Shown piece after piece: positions 1 through 10,240 of a stretch of 64,000 bases of DNA. Each line of letters starts with the position of its first letter. Position 1 is the stretch's first letter. The notes beneath the pieces are model-generated. The model was not told where the DNA came from. It made no database searches and saw only the letters and a program-made list of their open reading frames with translations. The translations under genes and the position numbers were made by a program. This DNA comes from Colocasia esculenta. Lineage: Eukaryota > Streptophyta > Magnoliopsida > Alismatales > Araceae. The stretch spans positions 94,733,648-94,797,647 of the forward strand of contig CM024761.1 in the NCBI GenBank assembly GCA_014218235.1. Direction: 5' to 3'.

Positions 1-1626
1 ATGATTTGCCATGGTATTAAGATATTCCATAATACATCTAATAATTTATATCATTATGCTATTTTAATAATGGACTTGTCTTCGTTTCTATCGTGTTTTG
101 GATACCGTTATCGACACTCCTTTACCTTCAAGAACTCCAGTCAAGATGGGCAAATGTTTTCTATACAGACTTTTCTTGACTTGGAGGAACTCTCCATTTG
201 AGAAGACTCCTATTCGGACTAGGTAATCCTTGTTCAAGGCCTCTATAGGACTCCTTGGGTACGGTGTACATCCATGGCCGAAGAGCAGGTTGTACCATCG
301 ATACTTATGTACCCTTAGGGATGGACATGATCCAACGGCCTTAGAGTTCTATCTCTCCTTGAGATCACACTGGACTTCTAGATTGTACTCATAGCACTGC
401 CAGTGGATGATTAGTGATTCTACCAAACAACTAGCACCAGTCATGCGTGTTATGCAACTGTTACTATAGCCTATTTTAATGTTGTTTTATGTGCGTTGAC
501 CTGTAGTTCTCATCTATTCCATATTTACTCATATATTCACATTCTCTTTATACTCTCCTCTATTCTTCAATTACTCTTATCTATTTTTGGTACTCTATTT
601 GGCCATCCATTGATTGTTTAAGATAACAAAACATAATCAATGTCTGGCAATGTATAAAGGGTCCGATCTGGTCTTGGGAGGTGTACCCGAAAGTGCTATT
701 TGTCCATGGGAGTTTCATGATGAGGGTGTTTGGCATTACATCCAAGTGCTATACTATCTAGATTAATCTATGACAATCAACCGAAGTGCTATACTCTCTC
801 GGCTGTCTATTGACAACCAAAGTGTTATACTCTCTCGACTGTCTATTGACATTCAAAGTGCTATACTATATCGGCTGTCTCTTGACAACCAAAGTGCTAT
901 ACAAACTAGATTTTGATGTAAATCAATCAAAGTGCTATTTGCCCCAGTGGGCATTTACTCTCTATTTGGCCAACTTCTCTTTCTTTTGCTATACGTGTTA
1001 CTTGCTATTTGCTTGACATTGACGTTTTACTTGTTATCGACTTGCTATCGCTCTCTATTATGGCTTGAGATACATCATATAGTTGATCATGTTCCTTGTG
1101 CTATACTTGATTAATGTGCTATTTGAACCATGCTACTTGTGCTATTACTTTCTTGACTTTACTTGACTCTCTCTATTTTTAGTTACTCTGCTCTTTAATG
1201 CATTAATCATTTAAAGCGTGCTTGGCTAATGAGATTTAAGTCCTACTAAGCATTATCGCTCACCCTGCATTATTTGATATGTGTTCTCAAGTGATTCAAA
1301 TGATGATGTTACACACACGAATGGGAAAGGACCAGAGTAATGAGCGACCAGGCATCAGATCGATGGAGTTACCGTAGTATAATATAGTCTATTAGATACG
1401 TGCTTAAAATTCCTTTTTAATGTAATGATGTCATTGAGACCTATGTATTGGCTCTGAATTAGTGGTTGTAATAGTCTTTGTGAATTATCAGTATAATGGA
1501 AAGTTTGTTCCAAGTATTGTCCATTACTTGCTCTGAATCAATCGACTATTCGTGCAAGATACACTACTATGTACTTTGCTCACGTCTCTCCGATTTATTC
1601 TGCTGCTAAATTGGTGGGGAGTGACA
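1..1626 (+). mobile_element. LTR-J: 3' part of a gypsy-type long LTR
   Basis: The segment ends in GGGGAGTGACA, the same type of LTR terminus seen at the ends of Tek-A, Tek-C and the solo LTR. It also holds the family landmark 'gatttaagtcctactaagc...cgctcaccc' near 1237-1266 and the 'gtctggtcttgggaggtgtacccgaaa' landmark near 668. It is most like the antisense solo LTR at 24629-28049: both carry a minisatellite with 'agtgctatac' units. No primer binding site follows the terminus, so this is a 3' or solo LTR rather than a 5' LTR. The 5' end lies outside the window. No coding content is supported. Confidence 0.75.
746..960 (+). repeat. 36-bp minisatellite inside LTR-J
   Basis: About six imperfect units of roughly 36 bp start near 746, 782, 818, 854, 890 and 927. 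Each begins 'caaagtgctatac' and most continue 'tctctcggctgtctattgaca'. The antisense solo LTR shows the complementary array at about 25285-25500, so the array is a family feature. The short open frame over it is a by-product of the repeat. Confidence 0.7.
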
Positions 1627-2377
1627 GAAGCACACCACATAGCTATCTTGTAACCCTCAACAAACCTACCAAACACAAGACACGCATAGACCCACCTCTC
1701 GAGACTCTCAATAGGACGATCACCCAACACAAGCACATGCAACCCAACCAAAAGCTCAGTACACAAAAAGTCTATACAAAAACCCATCGCATTGCTAATA
1801 ATCAATTGGCCTCTGGTCAATTGATTATTAGACAAATGCGACCCGCCTGACAACACCACTAGGACTCACCCACAAAGGTGTCACCTTCAGCTAATAAACG
1901 CAGTGGGAAAACCTACCGTGTTTCCCACCTGAAGGTCCAAAGGGTAGAGCCGGCCCTAGGGTCTACTCTAACACCCCAAACCAAAACCAAGAAGCTCTGA
2001 CACTAGTGCATCCCCCAATATGGGCGTCTTTGTAATGCGTCAGTACGGGACGATGCCACAAGAAACCATAATGCATCAGAGGAATAGACTGCGACATGAA
2101 AGCATCCAGATACCCTGTCGTGACAAAAACACGTCGTAAGGGCTCACCACAACACTAACACGTCCGACCGGGTAGACGCCTTCTCTAGTAATGCGTCACC
2201 CAAAGTTGATGCATTGCAAGTGCAAAGGAATACCCCGAGATGCAACATCCCAAAGGGTCACCCACACACACACACCATACGGAGAGGGGAGCACGGGGAA
2301 GCTACGGAGAACCTAAAAAAAAAACCAACAAGCCTTAAACCACCTGGATCGTGGTTCACACAAGCATCCCTACCTTC
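1627..2377 (-). mobile_element. Fragment of a Tek-E-like LTR (antisense)
   Basis: Positions 1796-2000 align by eye with 56355-56540 in the left LTR of Tek-E. Shared landmarks are the CTAATAAT hairpin, 'aaggtgtcaccttc' and 'cctaccg.gtt.cccacc.gaaggtcc'. The similarity resumes near 2283 ('gaggggagcacgggga') and 2365 ('caagcatccctacc', compare 56980). The fragment is bounded by LTR-J on the left and LTR-G on the right. It is non-coding. The antisense strand reads AAGGTAGGGA at its right edge, the donor-like site discussed in the findings. Confidence 0.6.
1795..1831. repeat. Perfect 14-bp inverted repeat (hairpin)
   Basis: The arms CTAATAATCAATTG and CAATTGATTATTAG are perfect reverse complements separated by 9 bases. 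A second copy lies at 56354-56390 in Tek-E with one changed but still paired position and one mismatch. The function is unknown. Confidence 0.75.
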
Positions 2378-3083
2378 TGTTGAACCACTCTTATATTTTA
2401 TCCTTTTATTTTGATGATAACACAACTCATGATTATCATAATTATCTATAATATATTTAATATCTTTTTCATCTCAAGAATATTGCATTTTCCATCACCT
2501 ATAACTTCGTCATGCATGTTTTTATCATGCTCATTCGAAGCTTACTTCGTCATATACGAAGTTAGCTTCATCTTCAGCTTCATCATATCTAAAGTCTACT
2601 TCGTCATATCTGAATCTAGCTCTTCATCATGCATGTTTTTGGTCGTGATCAGTCGAAGTCCAACTTCATCATATACGAAGCTAACTTCATCATATTCAAA
2701 GTTCTATACAACGTTCACTTAGACCGACTACGTTGTTTTTCATTCTATACAAAGTTCACTTCATCATATACGAAGTACTACTTCGTCATATCCGAAGCTA
2801 ACTTTATCATATATGAAACTTCAATTCGACCGACAACTTATGATCTAATTTATACGAAGTTACAGTTCGTCATATCCGAAGTTCCACTTCGACCGATAAC
2901 GTTGTATTCTGGCCAGTCGAAGTTTCACTTTGACCGTTTATGTTGTTTCCTGACCAATCGATCATCTTATATCGATTGCTTCTCTTACTCCGACTTCCAA
3001 AGAAGTCAAAGTTAAATACCGATTGTTGAACAATTGGAGACCCACTCCAACTCTTAAGAAGTGGAAGTGTGATATCGATTGAT
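2378..3083 (+). mobile_element. LTR-G: Sirevirus-like LTR, left portion
   Basis: The segment starts TGTTGAACC and soon reads 'ttttgatgat', matching the layout of the Sire-A LTR start (TGTTGGATC...ttttgatgatg). From about 2530 to 2960 it is packed with copies and half-copies of ACTTCGTCATATACGAAGT-type palindromes. Sire-A inserted at 3083/41638, and the target duplication TTGAT flanks it. The LTR continues at 41638. The open frames here follow the repeat and are not credible genes. Confidence 0.6.
2530..2960. repeat. Palindrome array 'acttcg...cgaagt' in LTR-G
   Basis: There are about a dozen 'acttcgtcata' or 'gaagtt' half-sites, some forming full inverted pairs such as 2545-2563 and 2758-2776. 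Spacing is irregular (about 20-60 bp). The right portion of LTR-G (41690-42190) carries a different array built on ATCGATTGC. Confidence 0.6.
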
Positions 3084-3205
3084 TGTTGGATCTCTTGTTT
3101 TGATGATGTTTAACTATGATTCATACAAGTTTCAATATATTCCTGAATCATATCGGACGCTATATTTCATCCTTAGTTTACAGAAAAAGTTGATGTGATG
3201 ACAGT

Positions 3206-3668
3206 GGTGTCGACATAACTCTGATAGAGTGTTGACACATAGTTCAATCCCAGTGCAGATTTTCATGAAAGGAAGCCAGTGGTTTCGACACAAATCACAT
3301 CATGTGTCGACACATCATCTATTCACATAAGCCATTCAGATCTGAAGAAGTCAGTGGTGTCGACATAAGTTCATTGTGTGTCGACACATCCCTTGTATTC
3401 AGAATGTAGTCAGTGGTGTCGACACAGACACATCATGTGTCGACACATTGATTGCATCCAAGAACAGTTAGAAGACAAGAAGCCAGTGGTGTCGACATAG
3501 GTTGATCATGTGTCGATATATCCTGAGTCCCAGAAAGATGATTTTTAGTCTATGGTCAAGTGTGTCGACACAAGTGAAACATGTGTTGACACAAGTCACC
3601 ATTCAATGTTGTTAGGACACAATGCAAGGATCATGTGTCGACACATAACTTAAGTTGTGTCGACACAC
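3206..3668. repeat. GTGTCGACAC palindrome array in the 5' LTR of Sire-A
   Basis: I count about 14 copies, intact or one or two changes away. They occur in alternating contexts, 'cagtggtgtcgacac' then 'catgtgtcgacacat', giving a repeat of roughly 60-70 bp with two palindromes per unit. Decayed copies read GTGTTGACAC, as CpG deamination would produce. The 3' LTR has the matching array at 40360-40805. Confidence 0.85.
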
Positions 3669-3781
3669 TTCGACTTTTGTTCCAGATCTGAAATCTTGGA
3701 CAGGTGGAAGGATTTGATACAAGGCTTTTGAGCGGGAATTCTATGCCCCCATAACTCCAAGGCACCTCGTGTGTACATGGA

Positions 3782-3790
3782 ATTATAAAT
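3782..3790 (+). promoter_or_regulatory. TATA-like box of the Sire-A LTR
   Basis: ATTATAAAT lies just downstream of the palindrome array and about 700 bp before the LTR end. The 3' LTR keeps CTATAAAT at 40919-40926. Its role as the core promoter is inferred from position and conservation between the two LTRs. Confidence 0.45.
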
Positions 3791-4498
3791 GTCCATGATC
3801 CACACACCTTAGCGGCACACACACCTCAGTTCCTCATCTTCCAGAAGCATAAGGCGGCAACTAGAGAGAGGCTTCATCTGTGGAGAATTGTTGGTTCAGA
3901 TCTGAAGCATTGGGGATCCAAGCACCATGATCCATCAACATCAAGTTGAATTCCCAGATTCATGAGTCCACATCATCGAGCTGAAGCTAGAAGTTTGAAA
4001 TCTCAATTGGGAGCATAATAGGGGGAAAATCGAACTAGTCTTATCTTTTCTACAATTCTCTTGATTCATCTAGTTCTTCATCTCAAACTCAATTCATTTT
4101 GTCTGTATTGTGAAATTGAAGCAATTCTTCTGCTCAATTTTACGTGTGTGTTCTAATATGAGATTTCTATCATCTCAGATTGTGTGCGTGTGGTGTGATA
4201 TCTATTTGAACTTGCTAGATAAGCATATTTGTGTGTGTGTGTGGATGGTAGATGTAGGATACACAGTTGTGTAATCCGAACCACCCTAAATCGTTGTGCC
4301 TCTGTGGTTTGATCAATCTGAACGCTAGATGTTTGATAGGCTCTCTAATCACACACTACATAATCTATTTAATTCATAGATCTGGAATTCTCAAAAGTTT
4401 TTGAGTTGATAAGTGATTAATTTTTAATTTGGTGGAAATCTATTCATCCTGCCCCCCCTTTTAGATTTCATCATAGCTATTTTCCGTTGTCTTTCAAT

Positions 4499-4510
4499 TG
4501 GTATCAGAGC
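4499..4510 (+). other. Primer binding site of Sire-A (tRNA-iMet type)
   Basis: TGGTATCAGAGC begins two bases after the LTR terminus. It is the usual plant complement to the 3' end of initiator tRNA-Met and marks minus-strand priming. Confidence 0.9.
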
Positions 4511-4564
4511 AAATTATATTTGCACTTGTCAAGTGTTTGATCTAACGATCAAGAGTTTTTAGCT

Positions 4565-5788
4565 ATGGATGTCTCCAAGGGGTTTATGGATGAAGGTCAC
4601 TCAGTCACCAGGACTCCATTTTTTTATGGAACTGACTATTCGTATTGAAAAAATAGAATGCAGGTGTTCTTCAGAACACAAGACTATGAGCTTTGGAAAA
4701 TTGTAGACAAGAGTCCTCCTGAATTGCCAGAAGATGAAAACGTATGGACTAAAGAGCAAATCCGAAAGTCTACACTCATTTGGAGTGCGATGAACATGAT
4801 GCAATGTGAAATTCATCCCAAAGAATACTCCAGAGTTTCCTCATGTAAGTCTGCAAAGGGAATGTAGGACAAACTTTAGCTTATTTATGATGGAACATCT
4901 GAGGTAAGAGAGACCAAGGCAAGTATCCTAGTATCTGAATATGAAATGTTTAGAATGAAAAATGATGAGACTATATCTAAAATGTATGCTAGATTTATGT
5001 TAATAGTGAATAGTCTCAAGGGTCTTGGAAAGAAGTATTCTAGCAGTGACCTTGTAAGGAAGATACTAAGGTCTCTTCCATCTGCTTGGCACACAAAAGC
5101 CACTGTTATAGAAGACTCCAAAGATCTGTCAACTATTGAATTAGATAAGCTAATAGGATCTTTGATGACATATGAAATCAACTTGAAAAGAAATGCATCT
5201 GTCATGATTTCAAAGAAACCTATAGCTTTGAAAGCTTCATCTAGTTATAATAATGTGATTGAAAGCTGTAATGATACTGATGAATCTTCTAATGAAGAAA
5301 ATGATGGTGAATTGGACTTATTGACAAGGTAATTAAAGAAATTTCGAGGAAAGAAAAGGAAAGGTAAATTCAAACCCTTTACCAAGAAAGACATTTCTAA
5401 AAAACTAGAGTTTAACAAGAAAGTTGAGTCAAACAAGAAAACTGACATTATTTGTTATGAATGCAGAAAACCAGGGCACATGAGAGGAGAATGTCTTGAT
5501 TTGAAAAGAAAGTTGAAAAATCAAATGTTAAATAAAACCATAGCCATGTTAGGTACATGGAGTGATGAGGATGAGGAAGAACAAGAAGATGGTGAGTCTG
5601 TAGATGAAGAAATTACATGTCTCATGGCTAGAAATGATAAGAACATAGAGGTAAGCTCTTTATTTGAAAATTTCTCCATTGATGATTGGCACAAAGTGTA
5701 TGCTACTTTGTTTGAGAAGTTGTGTGAATTGAAATCTGAAAATAAATCATTGAGAAGGAAAATTAATAGCATATTGCATGATTCTTAA
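4565..5788 (+). pseudogene. gag: Sire-A gag, N-terminal portion (broken)
   Basis: The start is the ATG at 4565 (MDVSKGFMDEG), 55 bases after the primer binding site. The protein shows the copia Gag layout: an N-terminal region with 'FYGTDYSY', a UBN2-type capsid-like region (about 4930-5200, including 'KILRSLPSAW' and 'LIGSLMTYEI') and a CCHC zinc knuckle near 5455 (CYECRKPGHMRGEC, intact). An acidic and coiled region follows. Stops fall where Trp or Gln is usual in this family: TGA near 4648, TAG near 4866 and 4878, TAA near 5330. The frame is cut at 5788 by Tek-A. The left target copy CTTAA creates a TAA, whereas the right copy CTCAA would read Gln, so Gag originally continued at 32099. Confidence 0.85.
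5784..5788. repeat. Left target-site duplication of Tek-A
   Basis: CTTAA precedes the Tek-A 5' LTR and CTCAA follows the 3' LTR at 32099-32103. The single difference is a C/T transition. Confidence 0.8.
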
Positions 5789-6556
5789 TTTAACACCCCC
5801 AAAATTTAGTAAATGGATAAAATAGAAATAAATTGAAAATGATAAATTCAATATTAGTGAAATTGCAAAAACGTATGTGTCATTATCGTACATACAACAA
5901 CCCATTAGAAAATTCCATAAAAATCATAGTTCAACTGTAAATAATACGCCCTAATGTCTCACGAAGAAATTTGTGCAAAGGAAAATCTGATTGTCCAAGT
6001 TTAGGGCATTTTGCGATCAATTATCGTAATTAATGAATAAGTCAGGAAATCATTATCATATGTACTTAACGGAGTCCAAAATTATGATAAATTTATGGGT
6101 GGACTCCAAACAATATGTGGGGTTAGCCCATAAAAGAAATTGGACCAATGGACAGCTTATGACCCATGAACTAATTCAAGTATGAAAATAGTAAATGATT
6201 AAAAAGGTTCAATAAGAATAAAAATAAAATCATAATTTGAAGCCCAAGAGTATAATCAACCATTTGATTTATATTGGGTTAAGACAACTCTAAATGGGCC
6301 ACAGACCAAAACCCAATAGCAATAAACTCCAAAATTCATAACCATAATTGTGTAGAAAATAGGAAAGGGCAAATTAGAGTTAAATGATGGGTGATTAGCC
6401 ATGGATGGCAATCAAAATCATGCCTAGCCATGATGGGAAATTCCTAATGGCAATCCTACCTCAATTGGGAGGAGAAACCCCAAAGCAAGGAAGGGGCCAA
6501 GCCAAAACCGCAGCACTCTTTCCTAGTCTTGTTAGGACTTGAAATTAAACCCTAAT

Positions 6557-6567
6557 CATATAAATAA
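6557..6567 (+). promoter_or_regulatory. TATA box of the Tek-A 5' LTR
   Basis: CATATAAATAA is unchanged in the 3' LTR (29392-29402). It lies about 770 bp into the LTR and about 160 bp upstream of the donor-like site. Start of transcription is inferred. Confidence 0.55.
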
Positions 6568-6723
6568 TCATCCTCAAACTAGTTGGGAAGGTTTAGCATC
6601 GAGTTGGGGTTGTGTTGAGGCGAGCTAGGGCACCAGAGGAGGAGGAGAACGACCAAGAATCGGAGCTTCTTCCCCAACTATTCTCTGCTGCGACCTGTAC
6701 AATCACCCATCTTAGAGCTACAC

Positions 6724-6733
6724 AAAGGTAGGT
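6724..6733 (+). other. Conserved splice-donor-like site in the Tek-A LTR
   Basis: AAAG/GTAGGT is a near-consensus plant 5' splice site, with GT at 6728-6729. The same site is at 29563 (3' LTR), 46358 (Tek-C), 63835 (LTR-F), 27106-27107 antisense (solo LTR) and, as TCG/GTAGGG, 56990-56991 antisense (Tek-E). See the finding on an LTR intron. Confidence 0.5.
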
Positions 6734-7059
6734 GATCTCGGGCCAAACCTAAGGAAAACCCATACCAATGTGTAGTGCATCAAGTCTATTTTCATGTGCA
6801 TGCATTTTCCCTAAATTTTATTGAGCATACATCAAGTTTTAAGTGTTTTGCCAAAGTCGTGCATGTTTAGGGCTTTTACATTCATGTCATTTTCTCACAC
6901 ATCCCGAGGCCATATCTCATGAAACCAAAGCCACATTTCTCTCCTACTCCCTGTCCCCAACAAGTTTCATGTTTATACCTTCGACCAAAGAGCCCTAGAT
7001 CATGAGCAATAAGCATTACATGCATCGTCATGCTGTTTTCTACGTTTTTAAGCCGAACC

Positions 7060-7600
7060 CTAAATTGCGACCAGTCCAAACATCGCATTCTACATGGCAT
7101 GAATGGGACATACGAGACCGTCACATTCATGGAAAAGGCGACCGAGTGTCCCGTCATGATTCTGTCATGGACTTGACCGTATGGACACCTCAAATTGTGT
7201 GCTGCATGGTTTTCTGTGTCATGCATGAACGTGACGTAGTAGTACGTCACGATTCATACCATTTTCCCACCCAAGAATTTAACCTGTTTTTATATTCGAA
7301 GTTGGAATCGATTGTTGAACACGACGGGCAGAACCGTCGCGATTCAACATCATCACGACATGTTGACCTGTCGCGTTGTTAATGCGACATATTGGACCGT
7401 CAAGTTCCTGATTAGGTAATTGATTTGGCAATCAATTCCTGCTATAAAAGGTGACGCTTTGACCTGTCGTGATTTAAATGCGACAGGTAGGTCAGTCGCG
7501 ATTTAGTTATTTGTTACAGAAGCATATTTTGACAATGTATGGTCCTTTGAAGTGCGACGACTGTGTCCGTCATGATTTAAAGGCCAACCTGAGACTGTTT
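7060..7600. repeat. GTCGCGAC/CGTGACG palindrome array in the Tek-A 5' LTR
   Basis: Degenerate inverted half-sites such as 'gaccgtcacattc', 'acgtgacgtagtagtacgtcacg' and 'tcgtgatttaaatgcgacaggtaggtcagtcgcg' recur every 20-60 bp. The 3' LTR copy (29900-30420) keeps more CpG-intact versions. The array lies between the donor-like and acceptor-like sites. Confidence 0.65.
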
Positions 7601-8164
7601 TAAGGAGTTATTCAGTCTACCATATGCATGTCTTTATGTCATATCATGTCATGTAGCATGTCAATGGCCTAAAAGTGATCAACCTACGTGAAAACTATAA
7701 GAATATGAATATCTATTCTAAGTGTTAATAATTGATTGATTTCATCTATCATGTGATTGATATATGCTATGTCCTTATTCTGACTTGTCCATAATTGAAA
7801 TGTGATATATGTTAAAAGTACAACAACCATGTGATAGATTGAATTGTATACATGTCATGCATGTTTGTTATAAGCTTTCTGCCTCGTTTCAAACCGATGG
7901 ATTGTCGATTCAGACACGCTCTACACGTCACATTCCACTTATAGGCAGCCCTTTCTTGGGGGATTGGAAACATGATGATCAGTACATCTCCATATAATTA
8001 TTATTAATTATATGTATTTTTGGTGATTAACAAAACCCAGAAAAGTATTATCTAGCAACATTTTCTGAAGTGTATCCACAGGCAGTAGTTCAAACAAAAT
8101 CTGTATGTTATCTACACTCACTGTCATTTGAATCTTATTGCATATATTTTGTCTAAGTGTACAA

Positions 8165-8930
8165 CGACTTCCATATAATAGCTCAAACGATTTCCTTTAT
8201 AGAACATCGATTTCGGTTCTACATCAGTTTCACACAAACAACGACTTCTTTAGTAAAACATCGAATTTATTCTACCATCGACTTCATAAGTAAAATAATG
8301 ATTTCAGTCTTACAACGACTTCATAGTTAGAACATCGATTTGGTTGCTACATCGACTTCGCTTTACTTAAACATCGATTTCGTTGCTACATCGACTTCGT
8401 TTCACTTAAACATCGATTTTGTTGCTACAACGATTTCTCTTTACTTAAACATCGATTTTGTTGCTACATCGACTTTGTTTCACTTAAACATCGATTTCGA
8501 TAGAACAACGACTCCATATGAAGCAACGACTTCATGTTTACAACAATTTCACTTAAACATCGATTTCAGTAAAACTTTGAATTCATATGAAACAACTACT
8601 TCGTTTCTACATCAACTTCATGTGAAACAACGATTTCGTCTCTACAACACCGATTTTAGTAGAAGAACGACTTCATTTGAAACAATGACTTTACCTGATC
8701 AGCGACGTCGTTCCAAAGAACGATTTGATCTGCACATCGATTTCAATACAACGACTTCTGTTGGAGAACGACTTTGTACAAAACATCAATTTCATTACAT
8801 TCAAACATGGATTATGTTCACATCGACTTGGTTTCAACATGGATTACATTCTCACATGATTTATGATTGTATCATCGATCTCATATCAACATCGACTCTC
8901 TCAGTACACATACTATCTCAATACATCAAC
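8165..8930. repeat. ATCGAT-centred palindrome array in the 5' LTR of Sire-B
   Basis: Dozens of 'acatcgatttcg' and 'acatcgacttcg' units alternate with 'ttgctac' or 'tttcacttaa' spacers at 18-25 bp spacing. The 3' LTR carries the same array at 20105-20860. The antisense LTR of Sire-H carries a related one (43735-44400). Confidence 0.85.
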
Positions 8931-9203
8931 TCTCATTTAACGATTATTTTTTAGACTGCTGTTGAATTTTATTATTTAAATTCCTTTCAAACCTTCTTGA
9001 GATTCATTCCATACGATATTCAAATACATTTTCAAATCTCTGTGGATTTTAAATCTTCCAGCGTATCATGCTGTATCCTGTAGTCTTTAACATTTATTAT
9101 GATGGAACAAATCTTTGCACGATATATCTTTGCTTATCTCACTTGTATCACATAAAGTCATGCTTTATGTGATGACAGAATGACATTTCCTTTTTGGTGT
9201 ATC

Positions 9204-9213
9204 TTTATATAGC
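9204..9213 (+). promoter_or_regulatory. TATA-like box of the Sire-B LTR
   Basis: TTTATATAGC follows the palindrome array. The 3' LTR has the weaker TTCATATAGC near 21168. Promoter function is inferred. Confidence 0.4.
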
Positions 9214-10179
9214 ACGACTACTAATGTTGACTGACATTTTAGACAAAGATAAGTTGTCTATGTGTCAGCATTTATTGTGTGCAGGGTTTCCGGTTGAAAC
9301 GCACGTTGCAAAGATGGACCTGTCAACCTAACAGAAGCTAGAAGATTCAGACAATCTTCCTTTGTGTGTGAACGTCTTCCCCAGCATTAATGGTTGTAGG
9401 TTTTCTTTCTCCACATTCGGACCATTCACTCCAACATGCATGATGATGTGAGACAACGGATACTTCAATGTTCAAATGATTTCAAAGAAGATAAATAGAA
9501 GACTGGTGACTTCATGCAAGGCAATCCTTTTCGAGAGAACTTTTCAAGCTTGCATTCTGAAGATGATAGAAGAAAGGAAGAGCTCACTCGTCCATTCAAA
9601 CCCTGTGTAGCTCCTAGCTCTCCATAGAAAATTGCTTAGCCTTTGACAGCCTGAGTAGATCTGAGAGAGTGTTCTTTGTTGATATTTTTTATCTCTCAGT
9701 CTTTGCCTCAGATCAAGTAGTTTGTATTAGCTTGGTCTAGGGGCCATCCACTTCTTACTAATTTTTTGTGCGTGTTCCTCTTCGAGTGTGAAGAGAAGAC
9801 CTGTTGAGTGGGTGGTTGTTCCCTTCGATAAGAAGGAAGACCTATTGCATCAGGTGCTTTAGTTCCTCTTCGGGTTAAGAAGAGAAGGCCAGCTAGTGCT
9901 GGATGTGTAAGTGTTCTTACGGGGGACTATACCCTTGCTTAGTGAAATCCTAAGGTGTTACTTGGGGACTGGACGTAGGACTCCTTGTGATAGGAGATCC
10001 GAACTAGGATAAAATTTCCTATTGTCTCTGTGTTTGCTCTCATTGTCTTTATTTAAGACTAACTCTAACTATCGAACTTAGTGTTATATGTCAAGCATTT
10101 TATTTACATGAATAATTCTAAAAGATTTTTTAGCAATCCATTCACCCCCCCCCCCCTGGGCTTTCTATCCGGGCAACAA

Positions 10180-10193
10180 GTTGTATCAGAGGC
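10180..10193 (+). other. Primer binding site of Sire-B (degenerate iMet type)
   Basis: GTTGTATCAGAGGC follows the LTR terminus. It differs from the usual TTGGTATCAGAGC by small changes, consistent with decay. Confidence 0.7.
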
Positions 10194-10240
10194 AAGTCTC
10201 TTTGAGTAAGTAGATCTCATGATCTGAAGAGCAAAGATAA

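Larger units (their letters stand above)
3084..4496 (+). repeat. 5' LTR of Sire-A
   Basis: It begins TGTTGGATC and ends TTGTCTTTCA, directly followed by the primer binding site. It matches 40239-41632 over its whole length with scattered, mostly transition, differences. It contains the GTGTCGACAC array (3206-3668), a TATA-like ATTATAAAT at 3782-3790, a GT-rich stretch near 4225 and a C-run near 4451, about 45 bp before the LTR end. Confidence 0.9.
5789..7972 (+). repeat. 5' LTR of Tek-A, left portion
   Basis: It starts TTTAACACCCCC, where the 3' LTR has TGTAACACCCC, so the terminal G is mutated. It follows the 3' LTR (28625-30798) closely until 'ggattggaaac', then breaks into Sire-B. The LTR resumes at 22468. 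It carries a TATA box, a splice-donor-like site and a GTCGCGAC-type array. The short open frames here are not genes. Confidence 0.9.
7973..10178 (+). repeat. 5' LTR of Sire-B
   Basis: It starts TGATGATCAGTACATCTCC and ends CCGGGCAACA, followed by the primer binding site. It contains the ATCGATTTC/GACTTC array (about 8165-8930), a TATA-like TTTATATAGC at 9204-9213 and a run of C near 10146-10156. It matches 19919-22462 apart from the extra insertion there. The 204-codon open frame at 8340-8954 comes from the array and is not kept in the 3' LTR. Confidence 0.9.

Noticed and set aside
3200..3670. Regularly spaced palindromes resembling a CRISPR array
   Set aside because: Repeats are only 10-13 bp, spacers are themselves repeated and irregular, there are no cas genes, and the DNA is a plant retrotransposon LTR.
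8340..8954. 204-codon open frame in the Sire-B 5' LTR with repeated 'LNIDFVATSTS' segments
   Set aside because: It is the translation of the ATCGATTTC array. The 3' LTR copy has only a short open stretch, and no start context or homology supports a gene.
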